Below, one piece after another: positions 26,595 through 34,170 of a DNA stretch of 64,000 bases. Positions within the stretch are counted from its first letter, which is position 1, and every line of letters starts with the position of its first letter. Both the position numbers and the translations under genes were made by a program. This DNA comes from Lachnospiraceae bacterium. Its GTDB lineage: Bacteria; Bacillota; Clostridia; Lachnospirales; Lachnospiraceae. The stretch lies in NCBI GenBank assembly GCA_017503735.1, contig JAFVSN010000052.1, forward strand, positions 62,001 through 126,000. Direction: 5' to 3'. The notes below the pieces were generated by a model that saw only the letters and a program-made list of their open reading frames with translations, had not been told where the DNA came from and ran no database searches.

Positions 26595-27989
26595 ATGTTA
26601 CAGAGATTAAAGAAACGATATGTGGGAGATCGGGCGTTTTATCGAATGACATTGGGAATTGCAGTGCCGATTATGATTCAAAACGGTATTTCCAATTTTG
26701 TCAGTATGTTAGATAATATTATGGTGGGGAATGTCAGTGCGGAGCAGATGAGTGGCGTTTCCATCGTAAATCAGTTGATTTTTGTGTTTAATTTGATGAT
26801 TTTCGGTGCGGTATCCGGAGCAGGCATTTTCGGTGCACAGTTTTACGGAAGCGGAGATCACAAGGGAGTTCGTGATACATTCCGTTTTAAAATTTTAAGT
26901 TGCGGAATATTAACGGCACTGGGAATTGCAATTTTTCTCGGCTTTGGAGACGAGCTGATTCGTCAGTATTTGCAGGGAGAGGGTCAGGTAGAACAGATTG
27001 AAGCATGTTTCGGTTATGCAAAACAGTATCTCCTGATTATGATGGTGGGCTTTATTCCCTTTTATATTTCTCAATGTTATGCATCTACGCTTCGTGAAAC
27101 AGGAGAAACGATTCTGCCGATGGTTGCAGGTATTGTAGCGGTCGCTGTCAATTTTTGTTTTAACTTAGTATTAATTTTCGGCCTATTGGGATTCCCGGCA
27201 ATGGGTGCGGCAGGAGCAGCCGTTGCGACGGTGATTTCCCGTTTTGCGGAGGCGGCGATTGTTATTATAGCTACCCATCGAAATAAGAAAAAGTATTTGT
27301 TTATTGAAGGTGCCTATAAGAGTTTTAAGGTTCCTGGAAGCTTAGTAAAGGGGATTTTACAGAAGGGAGTTCCACTTCTGTTAAATGAGACATTATGGGC
27401 AGGAGGAATGGCAGTGCTGAACCAGTGTTACTCCGTGCGTGGGTTTGATGTGGTATCGGCGGTGAATATTTCCTCTACCATTTCCAATGTATTTAATGTA
27501 TCTTTTATTGCCATGGGCAGTGCCATCGGGATTATTATCGGGCAAATGTTAGGCGCGGGAAAAACGGAAGAAGCGGTAGAAGCGGACCGGAAACTGATTG
27601 CCTTTTCGATTGTGAGTTGTCTGTTATTTGCAGTGGTGTTGTTTGCGCTGGCTCCGTTCTTTCCTTTGATTTATAAAGAGGTAGGAGCAAACAGCCATGC
27701 CATGGCAAGCAGTTTTATGCGAATTGCGGCATGTTGTATGCCAATCGGAGCCTATGCCAATGCGGCATATTTTACCCTTCGCTCCGGCGGAAAGACATTT
27801 ATTACTATTTTATTTGACAGTTGTTATGTGTGGCTTTTGGTGGTGCCGCTTGCCTTTGTGTTAAGCAGGTTTACCTCGCTTTCGATTGTGCCGTTGTTCT
27901 TCTGTTGTCAGTTTATTGAAATTGGGAAATGCATAATCGGTGCGATTATGATTAAGAGCGGAATCTGGATCAATAAGATTGTAACTTAA
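26595..27989 (+). CDS. MATE family multidrug/cation efflux transporter
   Basis: A 464 aa polytopic membrane protein with about 12 hydrophobic helices in two homologous halves. It has the MATE N-terminal pattern IAVPIMIQNGISNFVSMLDNIMVGN and Gly/Ala-rich GFPAMGAAGAAVATVISR in the middle. MATE proteins export drugs or metabolites using Na+ or H+ gradients. The ATG is preceded by AAAGGAG. It starts ~60 bases after a terminator and so opens a new unit; no regulator is adjacent. Confidence 0.9.
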   Translation: MLQRLKKRYVGDRAFYRMTLGIAVPIMIQNGISNFVSMLDNIMVGNVSAEQMSGVSIVNQLIFVFNLMIFGAVSGAGIFGAQFYGSGDHKGVRDTFRFKILSCGILTALGIAIFLGFGDELIRQYLQGEGQVEQIEACFGYAKQYLLIMMVGFIPFYISQCYASTLRETGETILPMVAGIVAVAVNFCFNLVLIFGLLGFPAMGAAGAAVATVISRFAEAAIVIIATHRNKKKYLFIEGAYKSFKVPGSLVKGILQKGVPLLLNETLWAGGMAVLNQCYSVRGFDVVSAVNISSTISNVFNVSFIAMGSAIGIIIGQMLGAGKTEEAVEADRKLIAFSIVSCLLFAVVLFALAPFFPLIYKEVGANSHAMASSFMRIAACCMPIGAYANAAYFTLRSGGKTFITILFDSCYVWLLVVPLAFVLSRFTSLSIVPLFFCCQFIEIGKCIIGAIMIKSGIWINKIVT

Positions 27990-28032
27990 CGGAGTGAACG
28001 AAGTGCGATAGAGAACAGAAAGGATACAAAGG

Positions 28033-28740
28033 ATGTCGGAACAATATATTAAATTTCAAAATGTTACGAAAAGCTATGGAAGCGGAAATGCGCAGATTAA
28101 TGCATTGTCGAATGCATCTTTCGAGATTGAAAAAGGTGAGTTTTGTATTTTGCTTGGTTCTTCCGGTGCCGGAAAGACCACACTTCTTAACATGCTCGGA
28201 GGAATGGATACGATTACAAGCGGAACCATTTTATTTGACGGAAAAGACATTTCAAAGTTTAATAAGAGGGAGTTGACCGCTTACCGTCGTCATGACGTGG
28301 GGTTTGTATTCCAGTTTTATAATTTGATTCCGAATCTGACAGCATTGGAAAACGTAGAGATTGCGGCACAGTTGTGTAAGAATCCGATTCCTGCACAGGA
28401 AGCACTTACTATGGTGGGACTTGCGGAACGTGCCGGAAATTTTCCTGCTCAGTTATCCGGTGGAGAACAGCAACGTGTAGCAATTGCCAGAGCACTGGCG
28501 AAGAACCCGAGTCTGCTTCTGTGTGACGAACCGACGGGAGCTTTGGACTATGTAACCGGTAAGGCGGTCTTAAAGCTTCTTTATGATTTGTGCCATGAAC
28601 GGAAAACAACGGTAATTATTATTACCCATAATCAGGCAATTGCGCCAATGGCAGATCGGATTATCCGGATTAAGAGCGGTAAGATTATTTCCAATGAGTT
28701 AAATCAGAACGTCACTCCGATTGACGAGATTGAGTGGTGA
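28033..28740 (+). CDS. ABC transporter ATP-binding protein, LolD/MacB type
   Basis: A 235 aa ATPase with Walker [11 protein letters not shown]-loop [12 protein letters not shown], signature [15 protein letters not shown], Walker [13 protein letters not shown] and the H-loop IIITHN. This LolD/MacB/YknY subgroup pairs with FtsX-domain permeases. The partner is the next gene, starting 4 bases after the stop. Such pairs in Firmicutes act in export, peptide-antibiotic resistance or mechanotransmission; no bceRS-type two-component system lies nearby. Confidence 0.93.
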   Translation: MSEQYIKFQNVTKSYGSGNAQINALSNASFEIEKGEFCILLGSSGAGKTTLLNMLGGMDTITSGTILFDGKDISKFNKRELTAYRRHDVGFVFQFYNLIPNLTALENVEIAAQLCKNPIPAQEALTMVGLAERAGNFPAQLSGGEQQRVAIARALAKNPSLLLCDEPTGALDYVTGKAVLKLLYDLCHERKTTVIIITHNQAIAPMADRIIRIKSGKIISNELNQNVTPIDEIEW

Positions 28741-28744
28741 GCCT

Positions 28745-31201
28745 ATGAAGAAACGTTCCACTCTAAAAATGACATATCGCAGTATTTGTGCCTTTTTCGG
28801 ACGGTACTTGGCATTGCTTTTTATTGTAGCGTTAAGTGCCGGTTTCTTTGCGGGACTTAAGGTGACGCGGGATGCCATGAATCATACCGGGGATTTGTTT
28901 TTGACAGAGCAGAATTTCTATGATTTCAGGTTGTTTTCCACGCTGGGATTTACCGAAGATGACATGGAAACATTTGCTAAGATCTCCTGTGTGGAAACGG
29001 CGGAAGCAACAAAAACAGTAGATGCTATGTTGTATTACGATGGAAATACGCATCCGTTTACCTTGTATGCAATGCCGGAGCACATTAATCTTCCGGCATT
29101 AACGGAGGGGAGAATGCCGGAAGCGGAAAACGAATGTCTTGCGGATGACGAGCGTTTTTCTGCGAAGGATATCGGAAAGAAGATCTCTCTTTCGGAGGAA
29201 AATACAGAGTCGGTGAGAGAAGGGCTTACGAACAAGGAATATACCATTGTAGGTCTTGTGGATTCTCCCATGTATATCGGTATCGACAGAGGGAGTACCG
29301 GTATCGGAAACGGCGTAGTATACAGTTATCTTTATCTTCCGGAGGAAAATTTTACGGGAGAGATTTATACGGAAATTGATGTAGTGCTGAAAGAGAAAGC
29401 GCCTTTATACAGTGACGCCTATGATGTTTTGATTGAAGAAAACAAACAGCAGATGATGGATGCGTGTGAGGACGTTGCAACAAACCGGTATGAAGCACTT
29501 CTTTCCGAATACGGTCTGACACCGGAGATGGGAGCCGGTCTCGGAATAAATGAACCGGATACCTATGTGTTGACCCGTTCGGAAAATGTGGGATATGTGA
29601 ATTTTGAAAACGATACCGCCATTGTCAGCGGAATTGCAAATATATTTCCGATTTTCTTCATTATGATTGCTATGGTAGTATGTATGACGACCATGACCCG
29701 AATGGTAGATGAAGAGCGTACGCAAATCGGGGTATTAAAGTCTCTCGGTTACAGTAACCGGGCGATTATGGCAAAGTATCTCCTGTATGCGGGCAGTGCC
29801 ACCGTTCTTGGCTGGGGAATCGGATTCTTCATTTGTACTTGGGGAATTCCGAAGGTTTTCTGGTTTGCGTATAATGCTTTATATGATTTTTCACCGCTTA
29901 AGTATTTGTTTCGTCCGCAACTTGCGGTAATTACACTTTTGGTTTCTCTTGTCGGGATTTTGGGAAGTACATGGCTCTCCTGTAAGCGAGAGCTTTACAG
30001 CGTACCGGCAAAGCTGATTCGACCTCGTGCGGCAAAGAACGGAAAGAGAGTTTTGCTGGAGCGGATTACGCCTTTATGGAAGCATTTGACCTTTTTACAA
30101 AAAATAACGATACGAAACATGTTCCGCTATAAAAAGCGTCTGATCATGATGATTTTCGGTGTCAGCTGTTGTGCCGGGCTTGTGGTAACTGCCTTTGGTG
30201 CGGGAAATTCTATGACGGGAATCGGCGCCTTGCAGTATGAGGAAGTACAGAGCTATCAGATGGAAGCGGCATTTACTCCGGGTGCGGAAGCGTCCGTAGC
30301 GAAAGTACTGGCAGAGACGGAGGAAGTAAAGAGCAGCATTCCGGCTTCTTATCAGCGGGTAGAAGTTTTCGGGAAGGAAATGGTAAGCGGTGTTACCATG
30401 ATGAGTTATGAAGATACCACAAATCTTTCCGCATTCTGGAATCTGCGTAGCAAAGAAGCACCGGTGGCTTACCCGAAAAAGGGAGAAGCGGTACTGAACA
30501 CGAAGCTTGCAAAGTTACTGGATGTAACGGTTGGAGATACCGTGGAAATCCGGACGGCGGATATGGAAAACGGCACGGTTACTGTCAGCGGAATTTTTGA
30601 TAATTATATTTATAACTTTGTTATGCTAACGCCGGAAACTTATGAGATGTATTTTGGTGAATGGAATTCCAATACATTTTTACTGAATGTTGACGGTGAA
30701 CTTGATGAGGTTGCGGAGAAACTGACCGGAGCCGACGAGATTACCAGCGTAGCGCAGCTTCGTACCACTCGAAATATGGTGGATAGTGCTTTGGCTTGTT
30801 TGGATTATATTATTCTGATGGTAGTGCTTTTTTCGGGAGCCTTGGCTTTTGTAGTAATTTATAATTTAACCAATATTAATCTGGCGGAGCGTAGTCGCGA
30901 AATTGCGACCGTAGAAGTACTGGGATTTTATCCGAAAGAGACAGAGAGTTATGTGTTACGGGAAAATTTGGTGCTCTCTGTCATTGCAAGCTTTATCGGA
31001 CTGCCGTTGGGTGTGTTGTTTCACCGGGCGGTAATGAACCTGATATTAATTGATTTGCTGGATTTCCCGTATGTAATCAAACCGGAAAGCTATGTTTATT
31101 CCGTACTTTGTACCATATTGTTTGCCTGTGTGGTAAATCTGTTCATGAAACGACAGATTGCTAAGATTCCGATGGCGGAATCTTTAAAAGCAGTGGAGTA
31201 A
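28745..31201 (+). CDS. FtsX-domain ABC transporter permease
   Basis: An 818 aa permease with an N-terminal TM (about residues 14-33), a large extracytoplasmic domain (about 35-280), an FtsX-type three-helix block (~285-415), a second extracytoplasmic region (~460-680) and a second FtsX block near the C-terminus ending in RQIAKIPMAESLKAVE. The repeated FtsX cores contain conserved stretches such as MVDEERTQIGVLKSLGYS and LAERSREIATVEVLGFYP. It partners the ATPase directly upstream. The ATG at 28745 was chosen since the longer frame overlaps that gene. Confidence 0.9.
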   Translation: MKKRSTLKMTYRSICAFFGRYLALLFIVALSAGFFAGLKVTRDAMNHTGDLFLTEQNFYDFRLFSTLGFTEDDMETFAKISCVETAEATKTVDAMLYYDGNTHPFTLYAMPEHINLPALTEGRMPEAENECLADDERFSAKDIGKKISLSEENTESVREGLTNKEYTIVGLVDSPMYIGIDRGSTGIGNGVVYSYLYLPEENFTGEIYTEIDVVLKEKAPLYSDAYDVLIEENKQQMMDACEDVATNRYEALLSEYGLTPEMGAGLGINEPDTYVLTRSENVGYVNFENDTAIVSGIANIFPIFFIMIAMVVCMTTMTRMVDEERTQIGVLKSLGYSNRAIMAKYLLYAGSATVLGWGIGFFICTWGIPKVFWFAYNALYDFSPLKYLFRPQLAVITLLVSLVGILGSTWLSCKRELYSVPAKLIRPRAAKNGKRVLLERITPLWKHLTFLQKITIRNMFRYKKRLIMMIFGVSCCAGLVVTAFGAGNSMTGIGALQYEEVQSYQMEAAFTPGAEASVAKVLAETEEVKSSIPASYQRVEVFGKEMVSGVTMMSYEDTTNLSAFWNLRSKEAPVAYPKKGEAVLNTKLAKLLDVTVGDTVEIRTADMENGTVTVSGIFDNYIYNFVMLTPETYEMYFGEWNSNTFLLNVDGELDEVAEKLTGADEITSVAQLRTTRNMVDSALACLDYIILMVVLFSGALAFVVIYNLTNINLAERSREIATVEVLGFYPKETESYVLRENLVLSVIASFIGLPLGVLFHRAVMNLILIDLLDFPYVIKPESYVYSVLCTILFACVVNLFMKRQIAKIPMAESLKAVE

Positions 31202-31213
31202 AGGAGAGGGGAA

Positions 31214-31903
31214 ATGGATTGGAGAACGGAACTGGAACCGCGTCTGCGGACGTTGGCAAACGATAAGCTGGCAGATTTCAGCAGCGGACTTAACCCGGGG
31301 TGTAAGCCGATGTTGGGGGTACGACTTCCGGAACTTCGGAAAATCGCAAAAGAAATCGCAAAGTCGGATTATAAGGATTTTCTTATGCATGGTCCGGATA
31401 CGTATTTTGAATATGAGACGCTAAAGGCATATGTATTAGGTTATGCAAAGGATGACATCGAGACAATTCTTTCTTATGCAGACTGTTTTGTACCGACGAT
31501 AAAGGATTGGTCCGTAAATGACAGCTTTTGCCAGAACTTTACCATAGCAAGAAAGTATCCGGAACGTGTTTATGAGTGGCTCATGGACTATGCTAAGAAG
31601 GAAGAGGAGTTTTCCCAACGTGTAGCGGCAGTGCTTTTGATGAGTCATTTTCTTGTGCCGGAGTATATCGGAAAAGTACTTTCCGTCATGGATATGCTGC
31701 AGTACGACGGATATTATACGAAAATGGGTGTGGCATGGTGTGTAGCCACTGCCTATGCCAAGTTCCCGAAGGAGACGGCGACTTATCTGGAAGATAATAA
31801 ACTACAGGATTGGACCTACAATAAGGCGATACAAAAGATGTGTGAGTCTTACCGGGTGGCGGAAGAGGATAAGACATATTGGAAAGCAAGAAAAAGAAAG
31901 TAA
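31214..31903 (+). CDS. AlkD-like DNA alkylation repair protein
   Basis: A 229 aa HEAT-repeat-like helical protein of the DNA alkylation repair (AlkD/AlkC) family, whose studied members are DNA glycosylases for alkylated bases. The typical GVRLPELRKIAKEIAKSD near residue 36 and the Trp/Asp-rich TIKDWSVNDSFCQNF near 95 are visible. It lies 12 bases after the FtsX permease behind AAAGGAGAGGGGA, so it may share that transcript, without a functional link that the sequence shows. Confidence 0.87.
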   Translation: MDWRTELEPRLRTLANDKLADFSSGLNPGCKPMLGVRLPELRKIAKEIAKSDYKDFLMHGPDTYFEYETLKAYVLGYAKDDIETILSYADCFVPTIKDWSVNDSFCQNFTIARKYPERVYEWLMDYAKKEEEFSQRVAAVLLMSHFLVPEYIGKVLSVMDMLQYDGYYTKMGVAWCVATAYAKFPKETATYLEDNKLQDWTYNKAIQKMCESYRVAEEDKTYWKARKRK

Positions 31904-31962
31904 TGTTCCGGGGTTTGAAGAAGGAGCGCACAGTATAAAAATTATATTAGGGGGATGATGTT

Positions 31963-32436
31963 ATGAAATTGTACATTAAGCAGAAGATTTTTTCCTGGAA
32001 TGATAAGTTCAGTGTCTACGATGTAAACGGAGAAGAACGATACTTTGTGGAGGGAGAGTTCTTTTCCTGGGGGAAGAAACTCCATGTGTATGATACGTTG
32101 CAAAGAGAAGCGGCATTTATTCGTCAGGAATTACTTACTTTTTTGCCGAAGTTTATTGTGTCTATCGATGGACAGGACATTGCGGAAATCGTAAAGGAGT
32201 TTACCTTCTTCAAGCCGAGATACCGGATTGACGGTTTGGGATGGGAGATTGACGGAGACTTTTGGGACCATGACTATGAGATAACAAAGAACGGGATTCC
32301 TATCGTAAGAATCAGCAAAGAATGGTTTACCTGGGGAGATTGCTATGAACTGGACATTGAATCTTCGGAGGATGAAATCGTAGCGTTAGCGGTGGTGTTG
32401 GCAATTGACTGTGTGTTAGAGGCACAAAGAAACTAG
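31963..32436 (+). CDS. LURP-one-related / YxjI family protein
   Basis: A 157 aa protein of the LOR (tubby-like barrel) family. The repeated pattern of aromatic strands is clear: LYIKQKIFSWNDKFSVYD, YFVEGEFFSWGKKLHVYD and a C-terminal hydrophobic helix (EIVALAVVLAIDCVLEA) that fits the tubby-fold core. The cellular role of bacterial members is not established. The ATG follows AGGGGGATGATGTT. It is a short unit between AlkD and a ~360-base region without a firm gene. Confidence 0.82.
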   Translation: MKLYIKQKIFSWNDKFSVYDVNGEERYFVEGEFFSWGKKLHVYDTLQREAAFIRQELLTFLPKFIVSIDGQDIAEIVKEFTFFKPRYRIDGLGWEIDGDFWDHDYEITKNGIPIVRISKEWFTWGDCYELDIESSEDEIVALAVVLAIDCVLEAQRN

Positions 32437-32448
32437 AAAAGGACAAAG

Positions 32449-32682
32449 TTAAGTTACCTGTATCGTTATATCAACGGATCGTCTTGGCTTGCCGGAGTAG
32501 GTATCTGTTGGTTCAAACGGTTTCCGTGTCATAAACTCCAACGGAGCGTTTAAATGTTCTGCATTCCGTGGATTTAAGGAGGTCATAAGTGCATAAGCAT
32601 CCAGACGATCCTGCGTCAGCTTCGCGGGAGTGCGTGCCACACGCTCGGTATCCTCGTTGGAAAAGACCTCAGGATTTAGCAT
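32449..32682 (-). CDS. Orphan minus-strand ORF, possibly a gene remnant
   Basis: A 77 aa ORF in an otherwise empty 364-base interval (32437-32800). Codon use looks protein-like, with HLNAPLEFMTRKPFEPTDTY and a basic KPRRSVDITIQVT end, but no family was recognised. The start codon has only AT-rich sequence before it (no ribosome binding site), and an in-frame stop lies a few codons upstream. It may be a short real gene, a decayed fragment of a longer gene or chance. Opposite orientation to its neighbours is in favour of an independent or residual unit. Confidence 0.25.
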   Translation of the reverse strand: MLNPEVFSNEDTERVARTPAKLTQDRLDAYALMTSLNPRNAEHLNAPLEFMTRKPFEPTDTYSGKPRRSVDITIQVT

Positions 32683-32800
32683 AAAATTTTAAAATAATCA
32701 ATTCGTGCAAGGATAAAACAGAGGAAAGAAGAATGGTCTTATTTGACATAGTGTGTTATAGTTAGGATAGCGGAATTCGGATGATGCTGGGGGATGTTTT

Positions 32801-33070
32801 ATGGAAAAATGGTTTTTACCGGGGTATTTGGTTGTAAATATAATCGTTTTTATACTATACGGCGTTGATAAGTACAAGGCAAGGCATAAAAGATGGAGAA
32901 TACCGGAGTCTACTTTGCTTGTAGGAGCGGTACTAGGTGTCTTCGGTGCTTTGGCGGGAATGCATTTTTTTCGACATAAGACGAAGAAAATGAAGTTTTC
33001 CGTTACGGTCTTGGCGATTTTGGGGCTTGAGCTCATGTTGGCGGTGGGGGTCTGCCTGTATCTTCTGTAG
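32801..33070 (+). CDS. DUF1294 family small membrane protein
   Basis: An 89 aa protein of the DUF1294 family with three hydrophobic helices (about residues 6-20, 38-56 and 67-86). The conserved motif YGVDKYKARHKRWRIPE lies between the first and second helix, followed by GAVLGVFGALAGMHFFRHKT. Function unknown. A TTGACA at 32743 may belong to its promoter, but no good -10 lies at the right distance. It converges on the araC-type gene 22 bases away. Confidence 0.85.
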   Translation: MEKWFLPGYLVVNIIVFILYGVDKYKARHKRWRIPESTLLVGAVLGVFGALAGMHFFRHKTKKMKFSVTVLAILGLELMLAVGVCLYLL

Positions 33071-33083
33071 GCGGGGATACTCC

Positions 33084-33136
33084 GGCTCACGCCTACATTC
33101 GCTCTTGCTTCGGCGTGAGGCCTTTCCATTTTTTGT
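33084..33136 (+). terminator. Candidate terminator of the DUF1294 gene overlapping the araC 3' end
   Basis: CTCACGCC (33086-33093) pairs with GGCGTGAG (33112-33119), extendable past a one-base bulge to GGC/GCC. The loop is 18 bases and a TTTCCATTTTTT tract follows. Its arms lie at and inside the end of the opposing AraC gene. Confidence 0.35.
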
Positions 33137-33932
33137 AGGTGCGGATAAAATGGCTACAGTCAAAAAAGCCGGTCTCCAGTGCGATATAGTTGATATCATA
33201 ATCTGTGTGTAACAAAAGGTCTTGGGCCTTTACCAGACGGATATAGGTAATATACTCTTTGCAGGAACGGCCGTAGTGTTCCCGAAAGAGTTTGGCAAAA
33301 TGGGAATAACTCATATGACACATGGCGGCCAAAGCCTGAATCTCAAGCGGTTCGCCGGAATGGGTATCGATATATTCCAAAATATGATGAAATGTAAAGT
33401 CGGTATCGTTACGGTGTCTCGTGACGGAACCGATTTCTTTTTTAGATTTTTTTGCGATTTCAATAAGGATGCTGTATAAATCCGCCTGCATCTGAAGCGA
33501 GTAAAATTCGTCTCTGTTCTGATAGGTATGCAGAATATGTTTCATATAGGTGGTCATCGGTTCCTGAGATAATTCATCTTTCGGAATGATAATACAAAAG
33601 TCATCGGTAGAAAGCCGGTGGATGAAATAATCATACAATTTTGCCTGATGGGCAGGCGGAAGTGTCAACGTATGAAAATCGAATTTAACAATCGTGTATT
33701 CTACGACTTTATCTTCGGTAGGAGAGATTTCATGAAGCTGAAGCGGGTAAAAGTAACATAAATCTCCTTCTTGCAGGATATGGCTTTTTTCGTTACACGT
33801 AATACGGATAGAACCTTTTTTTATGTATAATATTTCACTGTAATAGTGCCAGTGCAGAGGAAATTCTTTCGTTTCGGAAAGATAAATCTCGTACGGCTGG
33901 TTCAGAATATCGGAAACTTCAAATAATTGCAT
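33093..33932 (-). CDS. AraC family transcriptional regulator with N-terminal cupin
   Basis: A 279 aa regulator. The N-terminal ~130 residues form a cupin ligand-binding domain (FPLHWHYYSEILYIKKGSIR, ITCNEKSHILQEGDLCYFYP). The C-terminal ~100 residues hold two helix-turn-helix motifs (IQALAAMCHMSYSHFAKLF; INYIALETGFFDCSHFIRTY with the GLTPKQ-type end). It is divergent from the cellobiose phosphorylase gene, so it is probably its local sugar-responsive activator; that link is inferred from position only. AAGGGGGATGACC precedes its ATG. Confidence 0.92.
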   Translation of the reverse strand: MQLFEVSDILNQPYEIYLSETKEFPLHWHYYSEILYIKKGSIRITCNEKSHILQEGDLCYFYPLQLHEISPTEDKVVEYTIVKFDFHTLTLPPAHQAKLYDYFIHRLSTDDFCIIIPKDELSQEPMTTYMKHILHTYQNRDEFYSLQMQADLYSILIEIAKKSKKEIGSVTRHRNDTDFTFHHILEYIDTHSGEPLEIQALAAMCHMSYSHFAKLFREHYGRSCKEYITYIRLVKAQDLLLHTDYDINYIALETGFFDCSHFIRTYKKWKGLTPKQERM

Positions 33933-33972
33933 GTGGTCATCCCCCTTTCGGAACGGTTTCGGAGCTACTTTA

Positions 33973-34002
33973 AGTGTACCACCGAATCTTTGGGGATGTC
34001 AA
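33973..34002 (-). promoter_or_regulatory. Promoter of the araC-type regulator
   Basis: On the minus strand TTGACA (33997-34002), 18-base spacer, TACACT (33973-33978) with an extended -10 TGG just upstream. Confidence 0.65.
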
Positions 34003-34003
34003 T

Positions 34004-34019
34004 GTGAAAATATTATCAC
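34004..34019. promoter_or_regulatory. Candidate operator between araC and the phosphorylase gene
   Basis: GTGAAAATATTATCAC is a 16-base palindrome with one mismatched pair. It abuts the araC -35 and lies about 50 bases upstream of the phosphorylase -35, a plausible position for a regulator serving both directions. Confidence 0.4.
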
Positions 34020-34068
34020 AATAATAGATTTGTACAATTTTTTGCTTTCTTTATCATAGAAAAAAAGT

Positions 34069-34097
34069 TAGACAATCTGTTGGGTTTGTGGTAAAAT
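34069..34097 (+). promoter_or_regulatory. Promoter of the cellobiose phosphorylase gene
   Basis: TAGACA (34069-34074), 17-base spacer, TAAAAT (34092-34097). The suboptimal -35 suits an activated promoter. The ATG is 73 bases downstream. Confidence 0.65.
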
Positions 34098-34170
34098 TTA
34101 GATAAGGTCTAGAAAACGAAAGAAAAATGTTTTATACAAGATTTATAAAGAGCCTGAAAGGAGCAGTTTT

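Noticed and set aside
32743-32771. Promoter for the DUF1294 gene
   Set aside because: TTGACA is present, but the best -10 candidates lie at 14 bases (TAGGAT) or are weak (GATAGC at 17), so I did not list it.
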